Assembly (NCBI GenBank): GCA_030427725.1
Contig: JAUICV010000002.1
Location: forward strand, 324,436 to 388,435
From: Chlamydiia bacterium
GTDB lineage: Bacteria; Chlamydiota; Chlamydiia; Chlamydiales; GCA-2402025
Direction of reading: 5' to 3'
DNA: 64,000 nucleotides
Shown: positions 17,765-25,959 of the stretch, piece by piece
Layout of the letters: every line of letters begins with the position of its first letter
Numbering within the stretch: position 1 is the stretch's first letter
Notes under the pieces: model-generated
Told to the model about the DNA's origin: nothing
What the model saw: only the letters and a program-made list of their open reading frames with translations
The model's database searches: none
Program-made: the position numbers and the translations under genes

Positions 17765-18794
17765 TAATATAAATTTTCTTCAAACGTTTAAAAATAAAAA
17801 ACACTGAGACCAGTATAAATGTAGTTAAAAGAAAAAACAAAGAAAATAATAAGATGATTAAATTGAGTTTTTTTAGTTCTTTAAAGGTGTTTTTCCTTAC
17901 AAATTTTTCGAATTTTGTTTCAGTGTCAAACCAGGTACTAGCATACTGATGATTTGCAAAATACCCTTGCTTGTTAGAGAGATTGTTGAAGTATGACGGC
18001 GGAGCTACAAAAATAAGTGGCTCATCAAGGCTTTCTAGTACTGCGTCCGAAAAAGGTTTAAAGGTGCTGTAAAAAACTTTTCGAATTTGATTCTCTTTTG
18101 AGTTTAGGGGGTACCTTTTTGAGATTACGTTCCAGTTTGATTCAACGGTTCGAATTGTTTTTTCCAGGATAGGATGGTTCGGTTTTGTCCCGATTATATT
18201 ATTACAAACTGTAATACTTTGATCTCCAACCGGGGTATGTGGAGGCTCGGTACCAGCAAAAAAGGAAATGTCTTGGATAAGCTTATTTAAGCTTTGATAG
18301 CACTCAACATCGTGATCAACATAGATGCCACCTTGTTGTAACAAAATTTCATATCTTAATAAATCGGCTTTTTCAGCCATATTGGTTGAGTTATTAAATT
18401 GTCTAGAGAGTCTTGTTAAAGTATTTGAGGATATGATTTTTAATTGAAAGGGAGTAGGTATATTTTCTCTTTGTCTATCACTCCAAAAAACAAAAGAATA
18501 ATCTGGGTGATGTTTAAGCCAGGATTTCAAGTTAGGAATAGATGAAGAAGGAAAAGGTTTTGGTCCGATCCAAATGAAATGAAAAACTTTTGGAATATCC
18601 TGACATGGAGCAATTGACGTCTCTTTAGCTTTCATTTTTTTAGATAAAGAGTTTACTAGTTTTTTTTCACTAAGTGTCAGTTCTTTAAAGACCTCCCAAT
18701 TGTTTTCGTGCAGAAAAAGAGGGTCTTTTTCTTTGCAAAATGAAGCTAAACTTATCGTGAGAAGGGTTATAATTAGCAGGGTTGATTTGGTCAT
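17733..18794 (-). CDS. GT32-like glycosyltransferase with signal and C-terminal membrane segment
   Basis: The protein (353 residues from this start) has the GT32/OCH1-type pattern: IPKVFHFIWIGPKPFP (67-82), a middle part with NMAEKADLLRYEILLQQGGIYVD (138-160, read in parts) and the metal-binding DHD (160-162). This family includes yeast Och1, capsule transferases and the catalytic fold of large clostridial toxins. Residues 1-20 form a signal peptide (LLIITLLTISLASFC), and a second long hydrophobic stretch lies near 308-335, followed by basic residues. I chose the ATG at 18794 with AAGG about 8 bp upstream; a GTG at 18815, overlapping the previous stop as GTGA, is an alternative that adds seven residues. 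Donor and acceptor are unknown. Confidence 0.8.
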   Translation of the reverse strand: MTKSTLLIITLLTISLASFCKEKDPLFLHENNWEVFKELTLSEKKLVNSLSKKMKAKETSIAPCQDIPKVFHFIWIGPKPFPSSSIPNLKSWLKHHPDYSFVFWSDRQRENIPTPFQLKIISSNTLTRLSRQFNNSTNMAEKADLLRYEILLQQGGIYVDHDVECYQSLNKLIQDISFFAGTEPPHTPVGDQSITVCNNIIGTKPNHPILEKTIRTVESNWNVISKRYPLNSKENQIRKVFYSTFKPFSDAVLESLDEPLIFVAPPSYFNNLSNKQGYFANHQYASTWFDTETKFEKFVRKNTFKELKKLNLIILLFSLFFLLTTFILVSVFFIFKRLKKIYINDSRRIKKVQ

Positions 18795-18811
18795 AACAAG
18801 AGCCTTAAAAA

Positions 18812-19813
18812 TCACATTTTCTCAAGAAGATTTTCAAAAATCTCTATAAATCTGTTTGTAGAAAACGGTTGTATTTGCTCGCTTTTGAAAAACTTATCTA
18901 TATCACTAATATACTGATTATAAACGTGTTCTGGCATTGTTTTTAGATACTGGTGTAAATCTTCAAAACTTTTAAAGTCTCTAAAGTTAATATAGCAATT
19001 TTTAGGGACTAAAGAACTTACATTGCTTGCGCCTAAATAAACCGGAACACATTTTGCCCGAAAGGAGTCAAAAAGTTTTTCGGTTACATAACCGGAGATA
19101 TTTGTTGTGTTTTCAAAACAAATAGAAAACTTGTAGTTGATAAGGGTTTCAAACTTGTTTTCAACAGATCCTTTATAGCTACTTAGTGTCTTAGGCCACC
19201 ATCTTCCAAAAAGATCGAATTGTCTTTCATATTTAGAGAAGTAATCTATAGCAGACCTTCTTAGACTATATAGCTCATTTTTTTTATTACAGCGAGGATG
19301 AGGATTTTTGTTTGCTGCCATTAATGTTAGAAGCTTTCGGTGAGAAAAGGGTTTCTGTTTGTTGTAGAACTTGAAAAAAGGATAATAGGGATATGAAAGA
19401 ATGAGCTTGTTAGGATCGGACTTAAAGTGTTCTGGGCAAAAGGTTAGGACATGACCGAAAGGATTTATAGAAACTTGTCTATAATTTTCTGGTGCCACGG
19501 TTGGGGGTTCTAATATCATGACAGCTAGGTTTTTCTTAGGAAATTTTTTCAGAGCTTTAAGGGTTACTGGAGATGGAATGTTTAAGAAGACAACCAAATT
19601 TTCTCTGGAGGTTTTTTTAGTGAATTTTGGTCGTGCTATTACAGAGATGTTTTTTTTTGCAAAATGCTCTTTTAGATCAAAAAAAGGGCGATTAACCCAT
19701 TCTGTTTTTTCAAAAAGGTGTTCTGCGTCTGCGTAGATAAAGCAAACAGTTTTGGGCTTACTTATCAATTGGAGCGTAATGCAAAAAAAGATAACAACTA
19801 ATAATCGTTTCAT
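18812..19813 (-). CDS. GT10-family (alpha-1,3/4-fucosyltransferase-like) protein with export signal
   Basis: The 333-residue protein shows the GT10 signature: CFENT (232-236), GYVTEKLFDSF (241-251), KCVPVYLGASNV (254-265) and then PKNCYINFRDFKS. GT10 enzymes transfer fucose from GDP-fucose to GlcNAc in alpha-1,3 or 1,4 linkage, as in Lewis antigens. Helicobacter-type heptad repeats are absent. Residues 1-18 (RLLVVIFFCITLQLIS) form a signal peptide or anchor. The opening strand KTVCFIYAD follows it directly, so the export segment is fused onto a complete catalytic domain. The gene is 24 bp after the GT2 gene and abuts the GT32 gene. A gene for making GDP-fucose is not in the window. Confidence 0.85.
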   Translation of the reverse strand: MKRLLVVIFFCITLQLISKPKTVCFIYADAEHLFEKTEWVNRPFFDLKEHFAKKNISVIARPKFTKKTSRENLVVFLNIPSPVTLKALKKFPKKNLAVMILEPPTVAPENYRQVSINPFGHVLTFCPEHFKSDPNKLILSYPYYPFFKFYNKQKPFSHRKLLTLMAANKNPHPRCNKKNELYSLRRSAIDYFSKYERQFDLFGRWWPKTLSSYKGSVENKFETLINYKFSICFENTTNISGYVTEKLFDSFRAKCVPVYLGASNVSSLVPKNCYINFRDFKSFEDLHQYLKTMPEHVYNQYISDIDKFFKSEQIQPFSTNRFIEIFENLLEKM

Positions 19814-19837
19814 TTTACAGGTTAACTCTTTTAGTAG

Positions 19838-20650
19838 TTAATTTTTAAGAGGGGTATAACGATGAGCTTTTTTAATAAGCCTCTCTACTCGGTACTGATC
19901 TTCCCGGTTAACTTTGTGATCATTGATTGGGTTCATATCGTTGTAAATATACAGTATTTCTGAAATGAATTTGACATGGTTTCCAGCCATTTCCAAAAGA
20001 GGATACATGATAGCTAAGTCTGCGGCAGTTCTAAAAAATTTACCATCGATATCCAAAAAATCTTTTTTTCGAATTTTTTTGAATAACCAAGCATAATAAA
20101 CTCTTATATGAGAAAAATTGAAATAAGGAAGAGACCTAAAAGAGTTATTAAATATGGTGCGACGGTGCAGAGGCTTACAGTGTCCTTTTGTGAGTTTTCC
20201 TTCGGAATTAATAACAGCGTACTGACCGTACGAAACCCACACATCGTCTTTAGAGTAGATGTAATTTAAGTATCTTAAAACATCTTTGTGAGCTAACCAA
20301 TCATCCCCATCAACTGTGACAACTATTGCAGAATCATCTACGTACTTGTGAATTGTGTCATAAAAATTTCTAAGGGCAAGTTTTTTGATTTTGTTATCTA
20401 TTATTGTAAGTTTATTTCCCTTGGGATGATTTTTTTTTATCTGTTTAACAATACTTAGCGTTTTGTCAGTTGAAATATCATTGATATAGTAAACATGAAA
20501 ATTTTCATATTTTTGATCTAGACAACTTGTTACATTTTTATGAGCGTAGGATTCATTGTTGTAAGATGGGATAACAATAGCAAATTTTTTGTCACTCGAA
20601 TACCCCAATGAGAGGGAAAGGAATAATATAAAATAAACTAAATACTTCAT
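19838..20650 (-). CDS. GT2-family glycosyltransferase with export signal
   Basis: The 270-residue protein is a clear GT2 enzyme: FAIVIPSYNNESY (23-35), YYINDISTDKT (54-64), then VTVDGDDWLA (111-120) with DGDD as the metal/nucleotide motif. Later TAADLAIMYPLLEMAG is the usual acceptor-side ED-like helix region. Residues 1-17 (LVYFILFLSLSLGY) are a signal peptide ending just before the first beta strand. It is the first gene of the five-gene minus-strand group (GT2, GT10, GT32, HEXXH protein, GT2-like). hemB lies 63 bp upstream on the same strand, so an own promoter is uncertain. Donor sugar unknown. Confidence 0.85.
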   Translation of the reverse strand: MKYLVYFILFLSLSLGYSSDKKFAIVIPSYNNESYAHKNVTSCLDQKYENFHVYYINDISTDKTLSIVKQIKKNHPKGNKLTIIDNKIKKLALRNFYDTIHKYVDDSAIVVTVDGDDWLAHKDVLRYLNYIYSKDDVWVSYGQYAVINSEGKLTKGHCKPLHRRTIFNNSFRSLPYFNFSHIRVYYAWLFKKIRKKDFLDIDGKFFRTAADLAIMYPLLEMAGNHVKFISEILYIYNDMNPINDHKVNREDQYRVERLIKKAHRYTPLKN

Positions 20651-20713
20651 GTTGTCTCCAGAGCAATTTCTGACTAATCGATGCTACATTCAAAGGTTTT
20701 AAGAGGCTTTAGG

Positions 20714-21733
20714 TCAATAAAAAAACTTTGTTTTTTCAGAAATAAGATGCTCAGTTGCATAACTAATAATAAAGTCAGCACCAGACCTTTTTAATGAAAT
20801 TAAAGATTCTTTGAGAGTGCTGTCAACGTCGAGGTAATTGAGTTTTCCAGCAGCTTTAATCATAGAATACTCCCCCGATACTTGGTAGGCTCCGACAGGT
20901 ACATCTGAGAAATTTTTTATCTTACTAATAACATCACTGTAAAACATGCTTGGTTTTACTAAAAGCATATCTGCCCCCTCTTCTAAATCCAATTTCGCTT
21001 CAAGTAAAGACTCAGAGATGTTTGAAGGTGAAAGTTGGTAGCTTAGTTTGTCTCCAGAAACTAGTTTAGAGCCTAGAGTGTCTCTGAAACCTTTATACAG
21101 GGAAGATGCAAATTTTGCGCAATATGATAAAATTGAAACGTCTGATAGGTTCTGTTTATCTAGTTTATTCCTTATGTATCCAATCCGACCATCCATCATA
21201 TCACTGGGAGCGACTATATCAGCGCCAGCTTCTCCATGAGTTAGTGCCTGTTTAGCTAAAATTTCTAGAGAAGGGTCATTGGCTACCAGACCATTGTCAT
21301 CAAGAATGCCATCATGACCATGACTGGTATAAGGATCTAAAGCAATATCTGTAATGACGCACATTGAGGGGAGCTCTTTTTTTAACAATTTGACGGTTTC
21401 TGGTATAAGACCACTTTCATTATAGGATTCTGATCCAATAGAATCTTTCAAAGAGTTTTCAATAATAGGAAATAAAATAAGAGCCATAACTCCTTCTTTA
21501 TGGAGGTGTTCTGCAGATTTTAATACTTGGTCTGCTGAGAGTATATCAACATCAGGAAGACCGGAGGTTATTTTTTTATTTAACCCAGGGGTTACAAAAA
21601 AAGGAGCTATAAAATCAGAGGGATTCAAAACAGTTTCTTCAATGAGCCGTCGAATGGCAAAAGATTTTTTGTTTCTTCTTGGACGTCTTTTTAAAAAATC
21701 GACCGTAATAGTTCTTTCAGAAAGAATTTGCAT
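20714..21733 (-). CDS. hemB: Delta-aminolevulinic acid dehydratase (porphobilinogen synthase)
   Basis: HemB condenses two aminolevulinate molecules to porphobilinogen in heme synthesis. The 339 residues include the Schiff-base lysines Lys207 (YCAKFAS) and Lys260 (LVKPSMFYSD). The metal site reads DIALDPYTSHGHDG (129-142), with Asp in place of the Cys residues of zinc enzymes, so this is the Mg-type. The allosteric Mg site and YQVSGEYSM near 280 are conserved. It is divergent from the ThyX-like gene, an adjacency shared with Chlamydia (from memory). The signal-bearing glycosyltransferase group follows on the same strand. Confidence 0.95.
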   Translation of the reverse strand: MQILSERTITVDFLKRRPRRNKKSFAIRRLIEETVLNPSDFIAPFFVTPGLNKKITSGLPDVDILSADQVLKSAEHLHKEGVMALILFPIIENSLKDSIGSESYNESGLIPETVKLLKKELPSMCVITDIALDPYTSHGHDGILDDNGLVANDPSLEILAKQALTHGEAGADIVAPSDMMDGRIGYIRNKLDKQNLSDVSILSYCAKFASSLYKGFRDTLGSKLVSGDKLSYQLSPSNISESLLEAKLDLEEGADMLLVKPSMFYSDVISKIKNFSDVPVGAYQVSGEYSMIKAAGKLNYLDVDSTLKESLISLKRSGADFIISYATEHLISEKTKFFY

Positions 21734-21841
21734 ATTTGCTTTTGAGTTTAATAGATTGTTTAGGGAAAGTTATATTTATCAAAAAGTATGAAAAGGATAA
21801 ACTGAAAGTTTGTGTTTTTTATAAAAAACCGTAGGCAAACC

Positions 21842-23485
21842 ATGATAGAAAACTATGAAGAATTTGATGAAAATCAGATGAAGATTTTAAAACATTTCGT
21901 AACAAATACAGACAGTAATGTTTTTGTGTTAAGAAATCTTCCAGAAGTTATCAAAGGGGCCTTATTTTCTAGATATTCTAGGTCCAATTTAGGTTTAAGA
22001 TCACTACTTTTGAAAGACTTTGTTTTAAATGAAGAAACAGCTTTTTCAACGATTGCCGGATCTCAGGGGTCCACAGATGAGTCACAATCTGAAAGTGAAT
22101 TTATGGCAATTAAAAGAGCTCAAAATTTTTATGATAGGATCCTAGATGGTTATGGTGATGACTCGATAGGGGAATTGGGTGGAGCCCATCTTGCGATTGA
22201 AAACATCTCTATGATAGCTGCTAAATGTATAGAAGATGCTAGGATAGGTGGATCTCCTTTAGAGAAATCAACGCGCTATATTTATTTTGATCAAAAAGTA
22301 AATGGGGAGTTTCAGTTTTATAGAGAGCCCATTTTGATGACGTCTGCTTATAGAGAAACCTATATCAATACTTGTAATCATCTTTTTGAAACCTATAGCA
22401 AACTTATCCCTCCTCTAACAGAGAAAATGGAAAAGAAATTTCCCAAAGAACATGATGTTTCTAAGGTAGCCTATACAGCAGCGCTTCGAGCCAAAGTCTT
22501 GGATTGTTTGAGAGGGTTATTGCCGGCTAGTGCTCTAACTAATATGGGTGTTTTTGGAAATGGCAGATTCTATGACAGCTTAATTCAAAAGCTTCATGTT
22601 CACAATTTAAGTGAAATGCAAGATCTAGGGAAAAAATCACACTTAGAGCTTTCTAAAGTTATGCCATCTTTTATTAGAAGATCTGATGTAGGACATAAGT
22701 ATCAGACTGCCTTTGGGGCATTTACTGAGCAAATGCAAACGGAAATCACAGCCCTGACAAAAGAACACTCACAAAATGTAGCTCCAATTGATAGGCCTGG
22801 TGTGAGTTTAGTCGGTTATGATCCGGAAAGTCCATATAAGGTGGCTGCAGCTCTTATGTTCCCTCATTCAAAGTGTGGCTTAGGAGATCTTGAAGAGTAC
22901 TGTGAAACTCTTCCAAAAGAATCCTTGGGAAGGATTTTAGACTCAGCTTGCAACTCAAGAGAGAATAGACGTATGAAATCTCCAAGAGCATTAGAGCATG
23001 CTTATTTTACGTTTGAAATTGTTGCTGATTATGGAATTTATAGAGATTTACAAAGACACCGTATTTTAACTCAAGAAAGGCAGCTTTTGACCTGTGATCT
23101 TGGTTATTATCTTCCTGATGAGCTTATAGACACTGATATGGAAAAAGACTACCGTGAAGCAATGGATATGGCTAAGGGAGTTTATGATGAGATCGCTAAA
23201 GAGCTTCCCGAAGAAGCTCAATACGTGGTGCCAATGGCATACAATATACATTGGTATTATCACATTAACTTAAGAGCTTTACAGTGGTTATGTGAACTTA
23301 GATCTTCTCCAGCTGGTCATTTAATGTATCGCTATGTTGCTCAAGAAATGGCAAAACAAGTCTCTGACGTTTTTCCAGAATTTGAAAGAGTTTTCAAGTT
23401 TGTTGATTTTGATGGGTACGAGCTAGGAAGACTCGGTCAAGAAATAAGAAAAGAGGATAAATTAAAAGCTAAGCAGCCCACCTAA
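21842..23485 (+). CDS. thyX: Double-length ThyX-like flavin-dependent thymidylate synthase
   Basis: Predicted to methylate dUMP to dTMP with FAD and methylenetetrahydrofolate, giving the cell dTMP without ThyA. The protein (about 547 residues from this start) is twice the usual ThyX length and looks like two ThyX-type domains. The first has GDDSIGELGGAHLAIE (105-120) and SPLEKSTRY (138-146); the second has DLQRHRILTQERQ (402-414), a variant of the RHRxxSxxxxSxR motif, and an RSSPAGH segment. A similar long chlamydial protein lies beside hemB. The GTG at 21812 has no support; I chose the ATG at 21842, which has AGG 7 bp upstream. Conserved residues differ from single-domain ThyX, so activity should be considered probable, not certain. 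Confidence 0.82.
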   Translation: MIENYEEFDENQMKILKHFVTNTDSNVFVLRNLPEVIKGALFSRYSRSNLGLRSLLLKDFVLNEETAFSTIAGSQGSTDESQSESEFMAIKRAQNFYDRILDGYGDDSIGELGGAHLAIENISMIAAKCIEDARIGGSPLEKSTRYIYFDQKVNGEFQFYREPILMTSAYRETYINTCNHLFETYSKLIPPLTEKMEKKFPKEHDVSKVAYTAALRAKVLDCLRGLLPASALTNMGVFGNGRFYDSLIQKLHVHNLSEMQDLGKKSHLELSKVMPSFIRRSDVGHKYQTAFGAFTEQMQTEITALTKEHSQNVAPIDRPGVSLVGYDPESPYKVAAALMFPHSKCGLGDLEEYCETLPKESLGRILDSACNSRENRRMKSPRALEHAYFTFEIVADYGIYRDLQRHRILTQERQLLTCDLGYYLPDELIDTDMEKDYREAMDMAKGVYDEIAKELPEEAQYVVPMAYNIHWYYHINLRALQWLCELRSSPAGHLMYRYVAQEMAKQVSDVFPEFERVFKFVDFDGYELGRLGQEIRKEDKLKAKQPT

Positions 23486-23499
23486 GATAGGAGGTAACA

Positions 23500-24735
23500 A
23501 TGGAATCTGTCGAGAGCTCAACCAAAGGTAGTCTTTTTGGAGGCATGCTTTTGATCTGTGGGAGTTGTATCGGAGCTGGAATGCTAGCGATACCTGTCAT
23601 AACAGGGTTGGCAGGTTTTTGGCCAACACTTCTAATGTTTACAGTGGCATGGCTGTTTATGACCCTTACAGGGCTTTTGATTGTAGAAGTTGGATCTACC
23701 TTTGAAAAACCAGTAAATTTCCCGACAATGATCGGAAGAACCCTTGGACAAACAGGACGTTTTTTAAGCTGGCTTTTATATCTTTTTTTGTTTTACGCAC
23801 TGTTAGTAGCTTATTTGTCGGGAAGCGGGAATCATTTTGCTTCATTTGCTAAACAGTTTTTTTCTCTTTCAATACCAGATTGGCTTGGAAGTCTTCTTTT
23901 TGTTGTTGCCTTTGGTTGGTTTGTATATTTGGGGACAAGACCTGTTGATATGGTAAACAGGGGACTTATGCTTGCTAAGATAGTTTCATTTTTTTGTCTT
24001 GTTGTGCTTGGTCTAACGCATGTCCTTCCAAAGCACTTGGCATACGCTGAGATGAAATATGCTTTTTTTTCTATTCCTATTTTAATTATTTCTTTTGGTT
24101 TTCATAATATGATTCCAAGCCTTAGTGAATATCTAGGTGGTGATGTTAAAAGAATCAAAAAAGCAATTTTAGGAGGATCTCTATTTACTTTTTTGATTTA
24201 TATCGTCTGGGAAGTTATAGCCCTTGGAGTTCTACCAATAGAGGGATCTTATGGGATTTTAGATAGCTTTAAAAAAGATATAGACGCAGCGCAGGCCATT
24301 CGTGGTTACATAGGATTTAGCTCGTTTGGTGTTTTTGCACAGTTGTTGGCATTTTTTGCTATATTGACATCTTTTTTAGCTCAAAGCCTAAGTCTTGTTC
24401 ATTTTTTAAGTGATGGATTTTCTATCAAAAGAAAGGAAAGAGAAAGTGTTACTATGTGTTTTGTAGCACTACTGCCGCCAGTGATTTTTTCTCTTTTATT
24501 TCCTCAAATATTTTATGCCGCTTTGAATTTTGCTGGAGGATTTTGCGCGGTGATACTTTTTGGTGTATTTCCAGCTCTTATGGTCTGGATAGGACGATAT
24601 AGGCATAAACTCCCATCAACATACACAATTATGGGTGGACAACCTTTGCTAATTGCAATTTTAGCATTCGCTCTATTCATTTTATTTTACCAACTTTCAA
24701 ATATGCTGGGATTCCACCTCTTTCCAATGCCTTAA
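23500..24735 (+). CDS. tyrP: Aromatic amino acid permease, TyrP family (copy 1)
   Basis: An inner-membrane proton-coupled importer of tyrosine or tryptophan (HAAAP family). The 411 residues form about eleven membrane helices. The first helix carries the family motif GGMLLICGSCIGAGMLAIP (about 15-33). A helix with SFGFHNMIPSLSEY in the middle is also characteristic. It is followed 9 bp later by a paralogue, so the two form a tandem duplication, as with the tyrP genes of Chlamydia. AGGAGG lies just before the ATG at 23500. Exact substrate not determinable. Confidence 0.9.
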   Translation: MESVESSTKGSLFGGMLLICGSCIGAGMLAIPVITGLAGFWPTLLMFTVAWLFMTLTGLLIVEVGSTFEKPVNFPTMIGRTLGQTGRFLSWLLYLFLFYALLVAYLSGSGNHFASFAKQFFSLSIPDWLGSLLFVVAFGWFVYLGTRPVDMVNRGLMLAKIVSFFCLVVLGLTHVLPKHLAYAEMKYAFFSIPILIISFGFHNMIPSLSEYLGGDVKRIKKAILGGSLFTFLIYIVWEVIALGVLPIEGSYGILDSFKKDIDAAQAIRGYIGFSSFGVFAQLLAFFAILTSFLAQSLSLVHFLSDGFSIKRKERESVTMCFVALLPPVIFSLLFPQIFYAALNFAGGFCAVILFGVFPALMVWIGRYRHKLPSTYTIMGGQPLLIAILAFALFILFYQLSNMLGFHLFPMP

Positions 24736-24744
24736 GGATAAATT

Positions 24745-25941
24745 ATGAGACGTGCAACGACATTTTTTAGATATATTGGAGGAATTTTACTCGTTTCTGG
24801 GACTACGATAGGAGCTGGAATATTAGCTCTTCCTGTAGCCACAGGTTTTTCTGGATTTGTCCCGGCTTTTTTTGTGTTTAGTCTTTGCTGGCTTGTTATG
24901 TTAGTCACTGCATTTTTCTTTCTTGATGTCAATTTTTCTATTGAAGGAGACATTAACTTAATAACAATGGCAGATAAGACTCTTGGGACTTGGGCAAAAG
25001 CCTTGGCGTGGTTTACCTATCTTTTGCTTCTATACTCCTTAATAGCTTCTTATATTGCTGCGAGTGGACCTATTTTTATTTCAGCAATTAATTACTGGTT
25101 AAACCTTTCCATCCCTGAAAATGCAGGGCCATTTATTTTACCACTCCTTTTTGGCTGGTTTGTTTATCTGGGCACATGGGGTGTTGATTGGATAAATAAG
25201 ATACTCATGATTGGGCTTGTTATTTCCTACGCATTGCTTGTTGCCTTTGTTCCAACGCATGTTAATACTTCACTTTTGAAACATATTAACTGGTCTGCGA
25301 CACCCATTGCGCTTTCTGTAATCATCACATCGTTTGGTTATCACATCATAATTCCAAGCTTAACGACGTATATGAACCATGATAGGAAACATCTTGCGTG
25401 GACGATTTTAATAGGTAGCTTGATTCCTCTGATTTTTTATCTTATTTGGGAGTTTTTGGTTCTCGGAGTTGTTCCCTTAGAAGGAAAAGATGGATTGATG
25501 GCAGCGTGGAAGTTAGGGCTTTCTTCAACAGAGCCCCTATCCAAAATTATACCTAATAAATGGCTTGGGATTGGTGCTAAACTTTTTTCTTTCTTTGCAA
25601 TTGTTACTTCATTTCTGGGTGTTTCTTTAAGTCTTTCAGATTTTTTAAGAGATGGATTTAAACTGAAAAAATCATGGGAAGGACGCCTCATTGCTGTTTT
25701 ACTTACCTTTATACCTCCTGTAGCATTTGTGCTGTCTAGTGATAGAGGTTTTATCGTAGCTCTGCAATATGCTGGGATTTGCGTTGCTATTTTGTTAATA
25801 TTTTTACCAGCTATGATGGCTATCAAGCTTAAAAAACCAAAATTTTATAAAACGATCTACGCGAAACTTTTGATTACCAGCGTTATAGTTTTTTCTCTTT
25901 TGGTGATCGGCATAAATATTTATGAAAGATTTTACACTTAA
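24745..25941 (+). CDS. tyrP: Aromatic amino acid permease, TyrP family (copy 2)
   Basis: Paralogue of the preceding permease, 398 residues, about eleven membrane helices. It shares the start motif GGILLVSGTTIGAGILALP (about 12-30), FGYHIIIPSLTTY in the central helix and LSDFLRDGFKLKK near the C-terminus (LSDGFSIKR in copy 1). The copies differ widely in the loops, so the duplication is old and substrates may differ. A TAAGGA before the ATG acts as ribosome binding site, and the 9 bp gap to copy 1 suggests one transcript. uvrB follows after 18 bp. Confidence 0.9.
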   Translation: MRRATTFFRYIGGILLVSGTTIGAGILALPVATGFSGFVPAFFVFSLCWLVMLVTAFFFLDVNFSIEGDINLITMADKTLGTWAKALAWFTYLLLLYSLIASYIAASGPIFISAINYWLNLSIPENAGPFILPLLFGWFVYLGTWGVDWINKILMIGLVISYALLVAFVPTHVNTSLLKHINWSATPIALSVIITSFGYHIIIPSLTTYMNHDRKHLAWTILIGSLIPLIFYLIWEFLVLGVVPLEGKDGLMAAWKLGLSSTEPLSKIIPNKWLGIGAKLFSFFAIVTSFLGVSLSLSDFLRDGFKLKKSWEGRLIAVLLTFIPPVAFVLSSDRGFIVALQYAGICVAILLIFLPAMMAIKLKKPKFYKTIYAKLLITSVIVFSLLVIGINIYERFYT

Positions 25942-25959
25942 AAATTAGCTATCAACTGT

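Noticed and set aside
12190..20650. Recent insertion of the glycosyltransferase block by a mobile element
   Set aside because: No transposase, integrase, direct repeats or tRNA boundary is visible, and base composition by eye is like the neighbours; uvrD lies inside the block.
23500..25941. tyrP pair as a split or frameshifted single gene
   Set aside because: Each has a complete set of membrane helices, its own ribosome binding site and its own start motif, so it is a tandem duplication.
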